A DNA stretch of 64,000 nt from UBA1563 sp037440065 (GTDB lineage: Bacteria > Bacteroidota > Ignavibacteria > Ignavibacteriales > Ignavibacteriaceae), in assembly GCA_037440065.1 (NCBI GenBank), contig JBBIUV010000015.1, positions 1 to 64,000 on the forward strand. The letters run 5' to 3'. Of this stretch, positions 41,214 through 50,812 are shown piece by piece (within the stretch, counting starts at the first letter, position 1; each line of letters begins with the position of its first letter). Below the pieces are notes generated by a model. It saw nothing but the letters and a program-made list of their open reading frames with translations. It was not told the DNA's origin and did no database searches. The position numbers were made by a program, and so were the translations under genes.

Positions 41214-42935
41214 ATGCCAAATTTCTTTTTAGATAACAGCGATCTGCAATTTCATTTTAACAAACTAGATTTAAAAGAAGTTGTCCGCATTACCGAAGAT
41301 GAGTACGAAGAATCAAAAAAATATAATTACGCTCCGGTGAATTATGAAGACGCCATTGAGAATTATAGAAAAGTTTTAGAAGTAACCGGCGATTTAGCTG
41401 CCAACTTTATTGCCGGGCGTGCCGCCGACGTTGATATTGAAGGAGCAGTTTTTTCAGAAGGAAAAGTTTCTTACGCAAAAGGAACTCAAGAAAATCTTAA
41501 ACAGCTTTCTCAAGCAGATTTAATGGGAATGATCCTTCCTCGGAAGTACGGTGGATTGAATTTTCCTTTTACTATTTATATGATGGCTGTTGAAACGCTA
41601 TCTCGCGCAGACGCTTCTCTGATGAACGTTTTCGGTTTGCAGGATATTGCAGACACTATTAAAAAATTCGGAAATGAAGATCAACGGCAAGAATTTATTC
41701 CAAAATTTTGTACCGGAGAAAATACCGGCGCGATGGCTTTAACAGAGCCGGATGCTGGCTCCGATCTGCAAGCGGTAAAATTGCAAGCTTATCAAAATGA
41801 AAAGGGACAATGGTTTTTACGCGGCGTAAAAAGATTTATCACCAACGGAAATGGTGAAGTACATTTGGTGCTGGCGCGTTCGGAAGCCGGAACTAAAGAC
41901 GGGCGCGGATTAAGTATGTTCGTTTGCCGCACAGATAAAACTGTTGTTATAAGAAGAATTGAACATAAACTTGGAATTCACGGTTCTCCAACTTGTGAAC
42001 TTCAATTCAACGATACTCCGGCGCAGTTGGTCGGACAAAGAAAATTCGGATTGATAAAATATGTTCTCGATCTTATGTTCCGCGCACGTATGGGAGTTTC
42101 GGCGCAGGCGCTTGGAATTTCTCAAGCAGCTTACGAAGAAGCTGTAAAATATGCACGCGAGCGTGAACAATTCGGAAAATCGATTTACAATATTCCGGTC
42201 ATCGCAAATATGCTGATCGAAATGAGAGTGATGCTGGAAAGTAACCGCTCACTTTTTTACAGCGCGGCAAAATCAGTTGACATAAAAGAGAAACTCGAAG
42301 AACAAATTGAAAAATTGAAAGCGGAAGGAAAATCTTTTAGCGAAGAAAACAACCGCTTGAAACAAGCGACAAAAATTGCAAACTTTTTAACGCCGATAAG
42401 TAAATACACATTAACAGAATCGGCAAACAAAATAAGCTACGACGCGCTGCAAATACACGGCGGAACCGGCTACATGAAAGAGTTCAAAGTCGAACGGCTT
42501 ACCCGCGATGCGCGCATCACGAACATTTATGAAGGAACTTCGCAGCTTCAAATTGTTGCCGCGGCCGGTGGTGTTGTCAACGATGTGATGAAAGAATTTT
42601 TTGAAAGCAAAGAATTGCACGAATATAAAGGCGGTTTGGCAAGACTTGCGGTTCACTTAAAAGAAATCCGCGAAATTTATCTCGATTGCCTTAAATACGT
42701 ACTCGATAAGAAGGATACAAGCTTTCAAGATGTTGCCGCAAAGGATTTGGTCGAACTCTATTCGTATTTGTACATCGGTTATTTGGTTTTGGATGAGGCG
42801 GAGATTGAATCGAAAAAAGTTTTCATTGCTAACCGTTACATCATCAACTCGCTTGCAAACGCGAGGAAGAATGCGGCGTCAATTAAAAATGAATTGTTCT
42901 CCGATCTTTTACACGCAGATAAAATTTTAGTTTAA
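41214..42935 (+). CDS. Acyl-CoA dehydrogenase
   Basis: A 573-residue flavoenzyme. GAMALTEPDAGSDLQAVKL (near residue 177) and KRFITNGNGEVHLVLA are the FAD/substrate blocks; EREQFGKSIYNIPVI follows near residue 315. IHGGTGYMKEFKVERLTRDA and ITNIYEGTSQLQ (near residue 440) contain the catalytic Glu of the long-chain type. The N-terminal 70 residues and C-terminal 110 residues exceed the classical 380-residue enzyme, as in the large FadE-like group. A charged insertion near residues 360-385 (EKLEEQIEKLKAEGKSFSE) looks like coiled coil. It passes electrons to the EtfAB encoded just upstream. Confidence 0.94.
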   Translation: MPNFFLDNSDLQFHFNKLDLKEVVRITEDEYEESKKYNYAPVNYEDAIENYRKVLEVTGDLAANFIAGRAADVDIEGAVFSEGKVSYAKGTQENLKQLSQADLMGMILPRKYGGLNFPFTIYMMAVETLSRADASLMNVFGLQDIADTIKKFGNEDQRQEFIPKFCTGENTGAMALTEPDAGSDLQAVKLQAYQNEKGQWFLRGVKRFITNGNGEVHLVLARSEAGTKDGRGLSMFVCRTDKTVVIRRIEHKLGIHGSPTCELQFNDTPAQLVGQRKFGLIKYVLDLMFRARMGVSAQALGISQAAYEEAVKYAREREQFGKSIYNIPVIANMLIEMRVMLESNRSLFYSAAKSVDIKEKLEEQIEKLKAEGKSFSEENNRLKQATKIANFLTPISKYTLTESANKISYDALQIHGGTGYMKEFKVERLTRDARITNIYEGTSQLQIVAAAGGVVNDVMKEFFESKELHEYKGGLARLAVHLKEIREIYLDCLKYVLDKKDTSFQDVAAKDLVELYSYLYIGYLVLDEAEIESKKVFIANRYIINSLANARKNAASIKNELFSDLLHADKILV

Positions 42936-42958
42936 ACATTATTTACATGGGAGCTAAC

Positions 42959-43168
42959 ATGGAAAAGAAAATTTATTATTACCGCGCTTACGACGACAAA
43001 GAAGAGAAAAGTTACTTCAAATGTTCTTTCGATCACGCAGCAATTGAGGCATTGTTAAAGGAGTTTGAACAAACTCATCAGGCATATTACAATTACGATT
43101 TTGTGAACTTTTTAAAAGAAAAAGATCCCGAAGCAGGATTGATCGAGATAACGAACATTTATTATTAA
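42959..43168 (+). CDS. Small protein of the etf/acyl-CoA dehydrogenase operon
   Basis: A 69-residue protein from the ATG at 42959, chosen because GGGAG lies 6 nt before it; the earlier ATG at 42947 lacks a site. It is rich in Tyr, Glu and Lys (KKIYYYRAYDDKEEKSYFKC, FVNFLKEKDPEAGLIEITNI). No known motif. It follows the acyl-CoA dehydrogenase by 23 nt on the same strand and is probably co-transcribed. Confidence 0.6.
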   Translation: MEKKIYYYRAYDDKEEKSYFKCSFDHAAIEALLKEFEQTHQAYYNYDFVNFLKEKDPEAGLIEITNIYY

Positions 43169-43186
43169 CTCATGTCACACGTGCTT

Positions 43187-43272
43187 TCATTCTGAACGGA
43201 ACAGAGTGGAGTGAAGAATCTATTTGGGTGATCAAATAATATTTTAAGATTCTTCGCTTCGCTCAGAATGAC
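43187..43272. repeat. GTCATTCTGAG-family element after the etf operon
   Basis: TCATTCTGAAC (43187) faces CAGAATGAC (43264-43272), and GAAGAATCT faces AGATTCTTCGC inside. It is the same family as at 17410-17970 and 21860-22027 and lies between convergent genes. Confidence 0.78.
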
Positions 43273-43325
43273 CATTCCCACCATGTTTCTGTTTGTTAAA
43301 CTTCAAAACTCTCATCCAAATACAT

Positions 43326-44105
43326 TTATACTTCTATAAATCCCGTTAAATACAAAACCGCGTTACCCGCAATTTCCACGCGGTCGTCAAGAAGTTTGCA
43401 GTAAAGTTCACCTCCGCGTTTAGAAATTTGTAGAGCGTGTAATTCGTTTTTATCAAGACGTTCTGCCCAAAAAGGAATAAGTGTGCTGTGAGCCGAACCT
43501 GTAACCGGGTCTTCATTGATCCCTTGAGTTGGTGCGAAGAAACGGGAAACAAAATCAACTTCATTTCCTTTAGCAGTAGCGATGTAACCGAAGCAATCGA
43601 TTTTGCTCAACAAATTAAAATTCGGTTGAAGCGCTAGAACTTCTTCTTCTGTTTCATAAAGCAAAAGCAGATCACGTGATTGTAGAACTTCTTTTGGTGA
43701 TTTGCCTAAAGCTTCAATTACTCCATCGGGAATTTTAGTCGGAACCGGTTTACGCGAAGGAAAATTCATTACCAGCAGATCATTTCTCTTTGTCACTTCG
43801 AGCTTTCCGCTTTTTGTTTGGAAAATGATTTTTTCTGTTTCACTTTTTAGAAGATTGAAAATCACATATGCTGCTGCCAGCGTTGCGTGTCCGCAGAGGT
43901 CAACTTCAGTTTCGGGAGTGAACCAGCGGAGTTCGTAAGAATTTTCTTTTTTTACGAAGTACGCGGTTTCAGCAAGATTATTCTCCGCCGCGATCGATAG
44001 CATAACATTGTCTGCTAACCAATGTTCAAGCGGGCAAACAGCCGCCGGATTTCCGCCGAATAGTTTAGGGGTAAAAGCATCAACTTGATAAATAGGTAAT
44101 TTCAT
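43326..44105 (-). CDS. PhzF-family isomerase
   Basis: A 259-residue protein of the PhzF/diaminopimelate-epimerase fold. IYQVDAFTPKLFGGNPAAVC at residues 4-23 is the family start, ENNLAETAYFV near residue 40 carries the conserved catalytic Glu, TPETEVDLCGHATLAAAYV near 63 and DPVTGSAHSTLIPFWAE near 197 complete the two half-domains. Most such proteins outside phenazine clusters have unknown substrates. No phenazine genes are nearby. It is divergent from the acetyltransferase gene 66 bp away. Confidence 0.9.
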   Translation of the reverse strand: MKLPIYQVDAFTPKLFGGNPAAVCPLEHWLADNVMLSIAAENNLAETAYFVKKENSYELRWFTPETEVDLCGHATLAAAYVIFNLLKSETEKIIFQTKSGKLEVTKRNDLLVMNFPSRKPVPTKIPDGVIEALGKSPKEVLQSRDLLLLYETEEEVLALQPNFNLLSKIDCFGYIATAKGNEVDFVSRFFAPTQGINEDPVTGSAHSTLIPFWAERLDKNELHALQISKRGGELYCKLLDDRVEIAGNAVLYLTGFIEV

Positions 44106-44171
44106 TTTTAAATACTCTTTGTGATTGACTAAATTAAACTACAAAATATTTTTGAAATTCACTTTTAGACT

Positions 44172-44627
44172 ATGAACATTGAGATAAAACAAATTGCATT
44201 CGGCGGAGAAGAATATAAAAAAGAAGTAGAACTCCGCTATAAAATTCTCCGACAACCGCTCGGCTTGAATTATACGCAAGAACAACTTGATGCAGAGAAG
44301 GATGAATTTCACTTTACCGCTTTTGATGGAGAGAAACTTATCGGTTGTTTGCTGATGAAAGCGATAGATAATGAAGAAATTAAAATGCGGCAGGTTGCAG
44401 TCGATGAAGATTATCAAGGAAAAGGTGTTGGCAAAGCGCTGGTTCTTTTCTCTGAGAAGTTTGCATCGAAAAATGGTTTCAAGCTTATCACACTTCACGC
44501 AAGAAAAACAGCAGTCCCCTTTTATGAAAGATTAGGTTACAACATAATTGGGGATGAGTTTGTGGAGGTTACTCTTCCGCACTATAAAATGGAGAAACAA
44601 AGTCCACTCCTTAATCATTCTATGTAA
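44172..44627 (+). CDS. GNAT-family N-acetyltransferase
   Basis: A 151-residue acetyltransferase. VELRYKILRQPLGLNYTQEQ near the start is typical of the ElaA/YjcF-like branch. Motif A is KMRQVAVDEDYQGKGVGKALV (near residues 73-93), with the QGKGVG pyrophosphate loop for acetyl-CoA. FYERLGYNIIGDEFVEV near residue 117 is motif B. Substrate unknown. It is read divergently from the PhzF-like gene, with about 66 bp of shared promoter space. Confidence 0.9.
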   Translation: MNIEIKQIAFGGEEYKKEVELRYKILRQPLGLNYTQEQLDAEKDEFHFTAFDGEKLIGCLLMKAIDNEEIKMRQVAVDEDYQGKGVGKALVLFSEKFASKNGFKLITLHARKTAVPFYERLGYNIIGDEFVEVTLPHYKMEKQSPLLNHSM

Positions 44628-44723
44628 CCGTTCATCAAGAAAAATTTGAGGTAACTTGGGGAGATTGCTTATTTTTCAGAGGTGTTTTAGAATTAAAATA
44701 ATTTTTTAGCAAAGGGATCGGGT

Positions 44724-47132
44724 ATGTTTAATAAAATAACTCTTGTTATTTCTCTTTTAGTTTTTTCCTCAATAATTTTTCCGCAAAATCAAAACAGTTA
44801 CAAACTCTCCGGCGGAGTAGTTGATTCAGCCACCGGGTTGGGTTTGCAAGGCGCTAACGTTGTTGTTGTTTCGCGTAAAGATGGAAAAACCCTTTCACAA
44901 ACTACCTGCGATGCTAAAGGATATTTTACTGCAACAGAGATAACAGAAAGTAATGTTCGGGCAAAATTTTCTATGCTCGGCTATCAAACCAAAGTTATCG
45001 ATTCAATTCCGTTGGAAAAAACTTACCGGCTGGGAGTAATTAAACTCCGTTCAACATTGATTCTCATGCCGGAAGCGGTTGTCAGCACCGTTAAACCGAT
45101 GATAGAATTTCAAGTAGATCGGCAGGTGATAAACATGGATCAAGTTCCCGGTGGCTCCGGTTCTTTAACGGATGCATTAAAGAATACCGGTTCGGTTGAT
45201 GTTGATCCGCAAACAAATGCAATCACGGTTCGCGGGCAGGCTGTAAAAATTCAAATGGACGGACATCCGTTTGAAATGCCGAACGATATGCTTACCCAGC
45301 TTCCCGCATCAATGGTTGATCAAGTAGAAGTTATTTTAGCTCCTTCGGCAAAGGAAAGTGCAGAAGGAGGGGCTTATATTCTTAACATCATTTCTAAAAA
45401 AGGAAATCCCGATAGCTATAACGGCTCACTTAATGCGAACGCTTCTACCAACAGCAGGACTTACGGCGGTTTAAATGTGAATTACAAAACGGGAAAATTC
45501 AATTTATTCGGAGCTTTCTTTGGCGGGTTTGGAGATATGATAAACAATTCAACTGCAGAAAAGTACAATTATAACAGCAACAATCTTTACCATCTGAACA
45601 CCGACAGTAAAAACCATTTCAAAGGGTTTATGGGATATTATAAATTCGGATTTGACTATACGATGGATGAAGAAAACTCATTCACTTTTTATAGCACGAT
45701 CTCCAGTTTTAAATTTACTATCGGTGGAACGAGCAACAGCACAGCGGAAAATAATTTGATGGTTCCGCAATACACTTATGGAAACAATAGTACTGCAGTT
45801 TATCGTTCAAATAATTATTCGTTATACGGTTTCTACAAAAAGAAATTTGATGCGAAGGGACATGAACTGACATTTGATGCTTACTTTACAGACATTGCAA
45901 ATCCATCAAACTCTGATATGACCAATGCATTCAGTTATAACCCTAATTATCCCCAGCTCCACAAAAGCGTTACCGATGAAACAGCAAAAACGTTTATTAG
46001 TAAAGTTGAATATGTGATACCATCTTCGATCGGGAAATTTGAAACCGGCTATCATTTAACAACGCGAACTAGAGAGAACGATTATAAAAGCAGCGACTTT
46101 CTCTATTCAATGAATAATTGGAATGATAGTTTGGGTTTGAGCAATCTCTTTAGTTATAGAGAGTACATTCACGCGGTGTATGCAACGTATTCAAACAATT
46201 TTGGAGATGTGGGACTCAAAACAGGACTTCGAGTTGAAAATCTAATTACCAATGGTGAACAAAAAACAACCGGTGATAATTTCTCCGGGAATTATTTAAA
46301 CTTTTTCCCGAATATAAATCTCTCTTATAAATTCAATGATATGTTTCAGTTAACGTTTAACGCGTTCCGGCGTGTGCGCTATCCGCAGATGTATTATGTT
46401 AATCCATTCAGAACTTACAACGGACCCAACAATTACACTGCCGGAAACCCTGCAATCAAACCATCGTTTATAAATTCGTATGCGGTTGCTTTATCACAAT
46501 ATGTTAACGTCTATTACGTTTACACAACAGGATTATTTGATTATGTAATGGCTAATGTGAATGACAGTATAACATTCAACAGTCCCGTAAATCTTTCTTC
46601 CAATAAAACATACGGTGTTGAACTAACATTGCCTTATTATAATAGTCCGATGATGCCGTTTCATTTACCCGATTTTATTACTATGATAAATGTGCAATTG
46701 GGATATACTTATCAAAAAAGAATAGGGCAATATCTTACAGAGGACCTTTCGGATTGGGGCTACAGAAGGTGGATGAATGTGAATTTAGGATTACGACTCT
46801 GGTGGGAAGTTGACGCGAGTTTTTATTTTAGATATTCTCCTGTTACCGAAAGCAAGAAATATCAAAACAATCGTCAAACCGATCTCTCTGTCTTCTTTAG
46901 TAAATCAGTTTGGGATAAAAAATTGAAAATTAATTTTTCGATCTCGGATCTCTTCAATACAAATGTCTATGATAGAAAAACGTACGGCACGGACTTCTAT
47001 TACCATTCCGTCTATACCCCATACCGCAGCCGGAGCGTATCAATAGGATTAACCTACATGATCAACGATTATAAAGACAGAAGAGACAGAAGTCTTGATG
47101 ATGGAAGAGACGCGAGCAACCAGGGATTTTAG
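44724..47132 (+). CDS. TonB-family outer membrane beta-barrel receptor
   Basis: An 802-residue outer membrane protein with signal peptide at residues 1-20. Residues about 25-115 are a CarboxypepD_reg-like domain (VVDSATGLGLQGANVVVV). A plug domain follows (GSLTDALKNTGSVDVDPQTN, ITVRGQAVKIQMDG, LPASMVDQVEVILAPSAKES). Residues about 230-790 are the outer_membrane_beta-barrel_3-type barrel with many aromatic strands. No SusD partner is present, and the barrel lacks the usual C-terminal Phe of classical receptors. It probably imports or exports an unknown ligand, or is a structural OMP. Confidence 0.9.
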   Translation: MFNKITLVISLLVFSSIIFPQNQNSYKLSGGVVDSATGLGLQGANVVVVSRKDGKTLSQTTCDAKGYFTATEITESNVRAKFSMLGYQTKVIDSIPLEKTYRLGVIKLRSTLILMPEAVVSTVKPMIEFQVDRQVINMDQVPGGSGSLTDALKNTGSVDVDPQTNAITVRGQAVKIQMDGHPFEMPNDMLTQLPASMVDQVEVILAPSAKESAEGGAYILNIISKKGNPDSYNGSLNANASTNSRTYGGLNVNYKTGKFNLFGAFFGGFGDMINNSTAEKYNYNSNNLYHLNTDSKNHFKGFMGYYKFGFDYTMDEENSFTFYSTISSFKFTIGGTSNSTAENNLMVPQYTYGNNSTAVYRSNNYSLYGFYKKKFDAKGHELTFDAYFTDIANPSNSDMTNAFSYNPNYPQLHKSVTDETAKTFISKVEYVIPSSIGKFETGYHLTTRTRENDYKSSDFLYSMNNWNDSLGLSNLFSYREYIHAVYATYSNNFGDVGLKTGLRVENLITNGEQKTTGDNFSGNYLNFFPNINLSYKFNDMFQLTFNAFRRVRYPQMYYVNPFRTYNGPNNYTAGNPAIKPSFINSYAVALSQYVNVYYVYTTGLFDYVMANVNDSITFNSPVNLSSNKTYGVELTLPYYNSPMMPFHLPDFITMINVQLGYTYQKRIGQYLTEDLSDWGYRRWMNVNLGLRLWWEVDASFYFRYSPVTESKKYQNNRQTDLSVFFSKSVWDKKLKINFSISDLFNTNVYDRKTYGTDFYYHSVYTPYRSRSVSIGLTYMINDYKDRRDRSLDDGRDASNQGF

Positions 47133-47280
47133 AATAAGTAGAAGAAAACATTGTTTGATTTAAGAAAAGAGATTAACGATTTATGATTTTGTTATTTCTT
47201 CCAACTTCTATAATTGTTAATCCTGCAGCGTGAATTTTTTAATCCGACACTATCTACAGTGAAACCAAAAGAAGGATTAA

Positions 47281-47928
47281 TTAATGTTTTGCTATTTTAA
47301 ATGATGTGAGTACAAAACCTTTGTTTGATTCATTCTGAAAAACTCTTTTGACAAGACCAATATCTTTTGCATACCATTCATAATATTCAGTATCACTTTC
47401 GTATAAGTCATCGATACAGAATTTATAACAATTAATATAAGTTGTATCATTTGCCAATACGGTATCATTTATTGATGCTAAAGTAATTTTAAATTTCGAG
47501 ATAACTTTTTTATCAAATAAAGTATTCCCAAATGCCTGCCACGATTCATTTACCTTTGCGTCAAACTTGTACCAAAGAGAAATACCACTATCTAGAACTT
47601 CTTTTGTGGAGAATATATTTGAACGAACGGATTTGAAATCCGTCACAATTGTTTCAATATTCTTATTCAAATTACACCGATAGAGTTTTGTGCGAATAAC
47701 TGGATTTCCGTCTCCACTTGAAGATAATTCTTCAACTAAACTGAAGTGGTTTTTATCAATACTGACGATTTCTTTTACAGAAATTAGTAAAGAATATTTA
47801 TCTGTTTTATAATTCCAGGTATTTCCGTTATGCAACGGAAAGAAACGGTTCTCAAATTGTATATCTTTTTCTTTGCCGCATGACAAAAAACAAAAAAGAA
47901 ATATTGGTATTAAAAATAGTGATTTCAA
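47281..47928 (-). CDS. Lipoprotein overlapping the fbp stop codon
   Basis: A 215-residue lipoprotein. The start is TTG at 47928-47926, overlapping the TGA stop of fbp in the tetranucleotide TTGA, so translation is likely coupled. Residues 1-17 are a lipoprotein signal ending FCFLSC. The mature part starts GKEKDIQF and has FPLHNGNTWNYKTDKYSLLI, a pattern common in secreted Bacteroidota proteins of unknown role. It is rich in beta strands with aromatic residues. No enzyme motif is visible. Confidence 0.72.
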   Translation of the reverse strand: MKSLFLIPIFLFCFLSCGKEKDIQFENRFFPLHNGNTWNYKTDKYSLLISVKEIVSIDKNHFSLVEELSSSGDGNPVIRTKLYRCNLNKNIETIVTDFKSVRSNIFSTKEVLDSGISLWYKFDAKVNESWQAFGNTLFDKKVISKFKITLASINDTVLANDTTYINCYKFCIDDLYESDTEYYEWYAKDIGLVKRVFQNESNKGFVLTSFKIAKH

Positions 47929-48947
47929 TGTCTCTCTTCTCTCGCCATAAATTCCTCAACCTTAGTAACATCATCCGAGCATCCGATAAAAATTGGAGTG
48001 CGTTGATGCAAAGATGTTGGAATAATTTCCATGATCCTTTGTTTGCCGTCGATTGCGCGTCCGCCTGCGGCTTCAATGATCATTGCCATTGGATTGCATT
48101 CGTACATCAAGCGTAATTTTCCATTGGGATTTCTGGAATCGGCGGGATACATAAAAATTCCGCCGTACAACATGTTGCGGTGAATATCCGCTACCATCGA
48201 TCCGATATAACGCGTGGAATATGGACGTGACGTAGCGGCTTCTTCTTCTTGTAAATATTTGATATATTTTTTTAATCCCGGATGCCAGTACAAATAATTC
48301 CCCTCGTTAATGCTGTAGATTTTTCCCTTGTTCGGAGTTGTAATATTTTCATGCGAAAGCAAAAACTCACCAATCGAAGGATCAAGCGTAAAGCCGTGCA
48401 CACCATGATCGGCGCCGGTTGTATAGACAAGAATTGTGCTTGAACCGTAAACAACGTAGCCGGCTGCGACTTGATTAATTCCAGGCTGCAGACAATCTTC
48501 TAAAGTTCCGGGAGTTCCATCGGTAGATAATCTTTTATAAATTGAAAAGATCGTTCCGATGCTGATGTTCGCATCAATATTGGAGGAGCCGTCAAGCGGA
48601 TCAAAAAGAATGACATATTTCCCTACCCGGTGTTTCGTTGGAATATGGATAATATCTTCTTCCTCTTCAGACGCCATTGCGCAAAGATGTCCGCCGTGAT
48701 CCATCGCTTTGATCATCATGTCGTTGGCGTACATATCTAATTTCTTCACCTTTTCACCGTGAACGTTTTCGTCTCCGGTAAAACCAAGAATATCAACGAG
48801 TCCGGCTTTGTTTACTTCACGTGAAATTACTTTTGCGGCAAGTGCAAGGTTGGAAAGTAAAGCGGAGAGTTCACCGGTTGCACCCGGGTGTTGGCGTTCT
48901 CCTTCAATAATATGACGCTCCAACGTCATAAAGCGAATGTGTTCCAC
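47925..48947 (-). CDS. fbp: Fructose-1,6-bisphosphatase, class I
   Basis: A 340-residue enzyme. DPLDGSSNIDANISIGTIFSIY near residue 117 is the Mg-binding DPLDGSSN block of class I FBPases, ASEEEEDI near residue 90 gives acidic metal ligands, and GGIFMYPADSRNPNGKLRLMYE near 265 the sugar-phosphate site. It hydrolyses fructose-1,6-bisphosphate in gluconeogenesis. It follows the ABC exporter gene by 18 nt and overlaps the lipoprotein start by 4 nt. Length is normal. Confidence 0.96.
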   Translation of the reverse strand: MEHIRFMTLERHIIEGERQHPGATGELSALLSNLALAAKVISREVNKAGLVDILGFTGDENVHGEKVKKLDMYANDMMIKAMDHGGHLCAMASEEEEDIIHIPTKHRVGKYVILFDPLDGSSNIDANISIGTIFSIYKRLSTDGTPGTLEDCLQPGINQVAAGYVVYGSSTILVYTTGADHGVHGFTLDPSIGEFLLSHENITTPNKGKIYSINEGNYLYWHPGLKKYIKYLQEEEAATSRPYSTRYIGSMVADIHRNMLYGGIFMYPADSRNPNGKLRLMYECNPMAMIIEAAGGRAIDGKQRIMEIIPTSLHQRTPIFIGCSDDVTKVEEFMAREERH

Positions 48948-48965
48948 ATTGTCTCTTTCTTTTGG

Positions 48966-50756
48966 TTAGAGGACTTTGGTTATCTCTTGATCTTTATATT
49001 GCAGTTGATAAAGTCTGTAATAGATTCCCCGTTTTGCGAGGAGCTCCTGGTGATTTCCGGTTTCTTTAATTTCACCTTTGTGCATTACAAGAATTTTGTC
49101 TGCGTTCTGTATAGTTGAAAGTCGATGAGCAATAACAATCGCGGTTCTCCCAACGAGTAATTTTTCTATCGCTTGTTGAATAAGGATTTCCGTTTCAGTA
49201 TCAACGCTTGAAGTTGCTTCATCTAAAATTAAAATTTGAGGATTAAAAGCCAAGGCGCGTGCAAAAGAAATTAATTGTTTTTGTCCAACGCTTAACGTTG
49301 CTCCGCGCTCTTTAACTTCTTCGTTGTACTTGTTCGGAAGAAGTTGAATAAATTTATCGGCGCCGACAAGCTCAGCGGCGCGTTGAATTTGTTCGTCTGT
49401 AATTTCAGGATTGTTCATCCCGATATTTGATTTAATTGTTCCCGAAAAAAGAAAAACATCCTGCAGAACTATTGAAATTTGTTTTCTCAGTTCATGTTTA
49501 TCCACCTTACGGATATCAATTCCGTCAACACGGATACATCCGCTATTAATATCGTAAAATCGCGTAAGAATGTTGATAATACTCGTTTTACCAGCACCGG
49601 TAGCACCTACGATGGCAACGGTCTCACCGGGATTAACATCCAACGAAATATTTTTTAATACGAGCTCATCTTTATTGTAAGCGAAGGAAACATTTTCAAA
49701 AGAAATTGATCCTTTAACCGAATTGAGAAGTTTCGGATTTTCCGGGTTTTTAATAAAAGTTTCATCATCGAGCAATTTAAAAACTCTTTCGGATGAAGCC
49801 ATTGCCGTCTGCATGATATTATATTTTTCAGAGAGGTCACGTATCGGACGGAAAAACATTTCTGTGTATTGAAGAAAAGCGAAAAGTGTTCCGAGCGTTA
49901 ACACATTGTGAATAACCTCACCACCGCCGTACCAAATAATCAAAGCCAAGGCAATAGAACTAATAAATTCCACCGAAGGATAAAACACGGCATAATAAAA
50001 AATTGATTCAATGTTAGCTTTTTTATGGTCACCGTTGATGCCGGAAAATTTTTGCAGTTCTTCTTTCTCTTTATGAAAAAGCTGCATTACGGATATCCCG
50101 GTGATGTGTTCCTGCATATAGGAATTTAATCTTGCAAGATGAAAACGTACATCGCGGTAGTTATCACGTACTTTCCTACGAAAAAGAAAAGTTCCGTAAA
50201 TAAGCACCGGCAAAATTGAGAGGGAAACAAATGAAAGCTTCCAATCCATGAAAAACATGAAACCAAGAATCCAGAGAATGATAAAGACATCGCTGAAAAT
50301 CATGATAATGCCGGAGGAGAAAAGTTCGTTCAACGATTCAATATCATTTGTTACACGCGTAACAAGTCTGCCGATTGGAGTTTTATCAAAAAACTTTATT
50401 GCGAGACGCTGTGTGTGAGCAAATAATTTCATTCGGATATCGAAGATGGTCTTTTGTCCGAGATACTGCGTGTAATAAGTTAAAAGATACTGTATTGCAG
50501 ATTGAAAAAACAACGTGGCGAAGAGAGCGACCGTTATCGCGAGCAAACCGGTAAAGTTTTTATTTACGATGTAATCATCAATTGCGATTTTAGTTAAGTA
50601 GGGGCGCAAAGGTCCCAACGCGGCAACAATAATATTTAACACTATGGCGAAAATTACATAATGCTTGTACGGTTTAATGAAGGTTAAAAGCCGTTTCATT
50701 AATTTTGCGTCGTACGCTTTACCGAGTATTTCGTCTTCGTTCTTTTCTTGTGCCAT
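48966..50756 (-). CDS. ABC exporter half-transporter, catalytic (BmrD/LmrD-like) subunit
   Basis: A 596-residue type IV ABC half-exporter. Residues about 35-320 hold six membrane helices. The nucleotide-binding domain has VGATGAGKTSI (near residue 384), the signature LSVGQKQLISFARAL (near 490), and Walker B LILDEATSSVD with the catalytic Glu (near 510), then IVIAHRLST. LSxGQ followed by QLISFARA is typical of the BmrD/TM288-type subunit. Its partner is probably the 582-residue exporter at 51835-53583, whose Walker B is degenerate. A hydroxyacid dehydrogenase gene lies between the two. Confidence 0.9.
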   Translation of the reverse strand: MAQEKNEDEILGKAYDAKLMKRLLTFIKPYKHYVIFAIVLNIIVAALGPLRPYLTKIAIDDYIVNKNFTGLLAITVALFATLFFQSAIQYLLTYYTQYLGQKTIFDIRMKLFAHTQRLAIKFFDKTPIGRLVTRVTNDIESLNELFSSGIIMIFSDVFIILWILGFMFFMDWKLSFVSLSILPVLIYGTFLFRRKVRDNYRDVRFHLARLNSYMQEHITGISVMQLFHKEKEELQKFSGINGDHKKANIESIFYYAVFYPSVEFISSIALALIIWYGGGEVIHNVLTLGTLFAFLQYTEMFFRPIRDLSEKYNIMQTAMASSERVFKLLDDETFIKNPENPKLLNSVKGSISFENVSFAYNKDELVLKNISLDVNPGETVAIVGATGAGKTSIINILTRFYDINSGCIRVDGIDIRKVDKHELRKQISIVLQDVFLFSGTIKSNIGMNNPEITDEQIQRAAELVGADKFIQLLPNKYNEEVKERGATLSVGQKQLISFARALAFNPQILILDEATSSVDTETEILIQQAIEKLLVGRTAIVIAHRLSTIQNADKILVMHKGEIKETGNHQELLAKRGIYYRLYQLQYKDQEITKVL

Positions 50757-50812
50757 TAGTTGTACTGCTTAATCCTATTCGTTGTAGTAATCATAGTCTT
50801 TCTAAGGATTTT

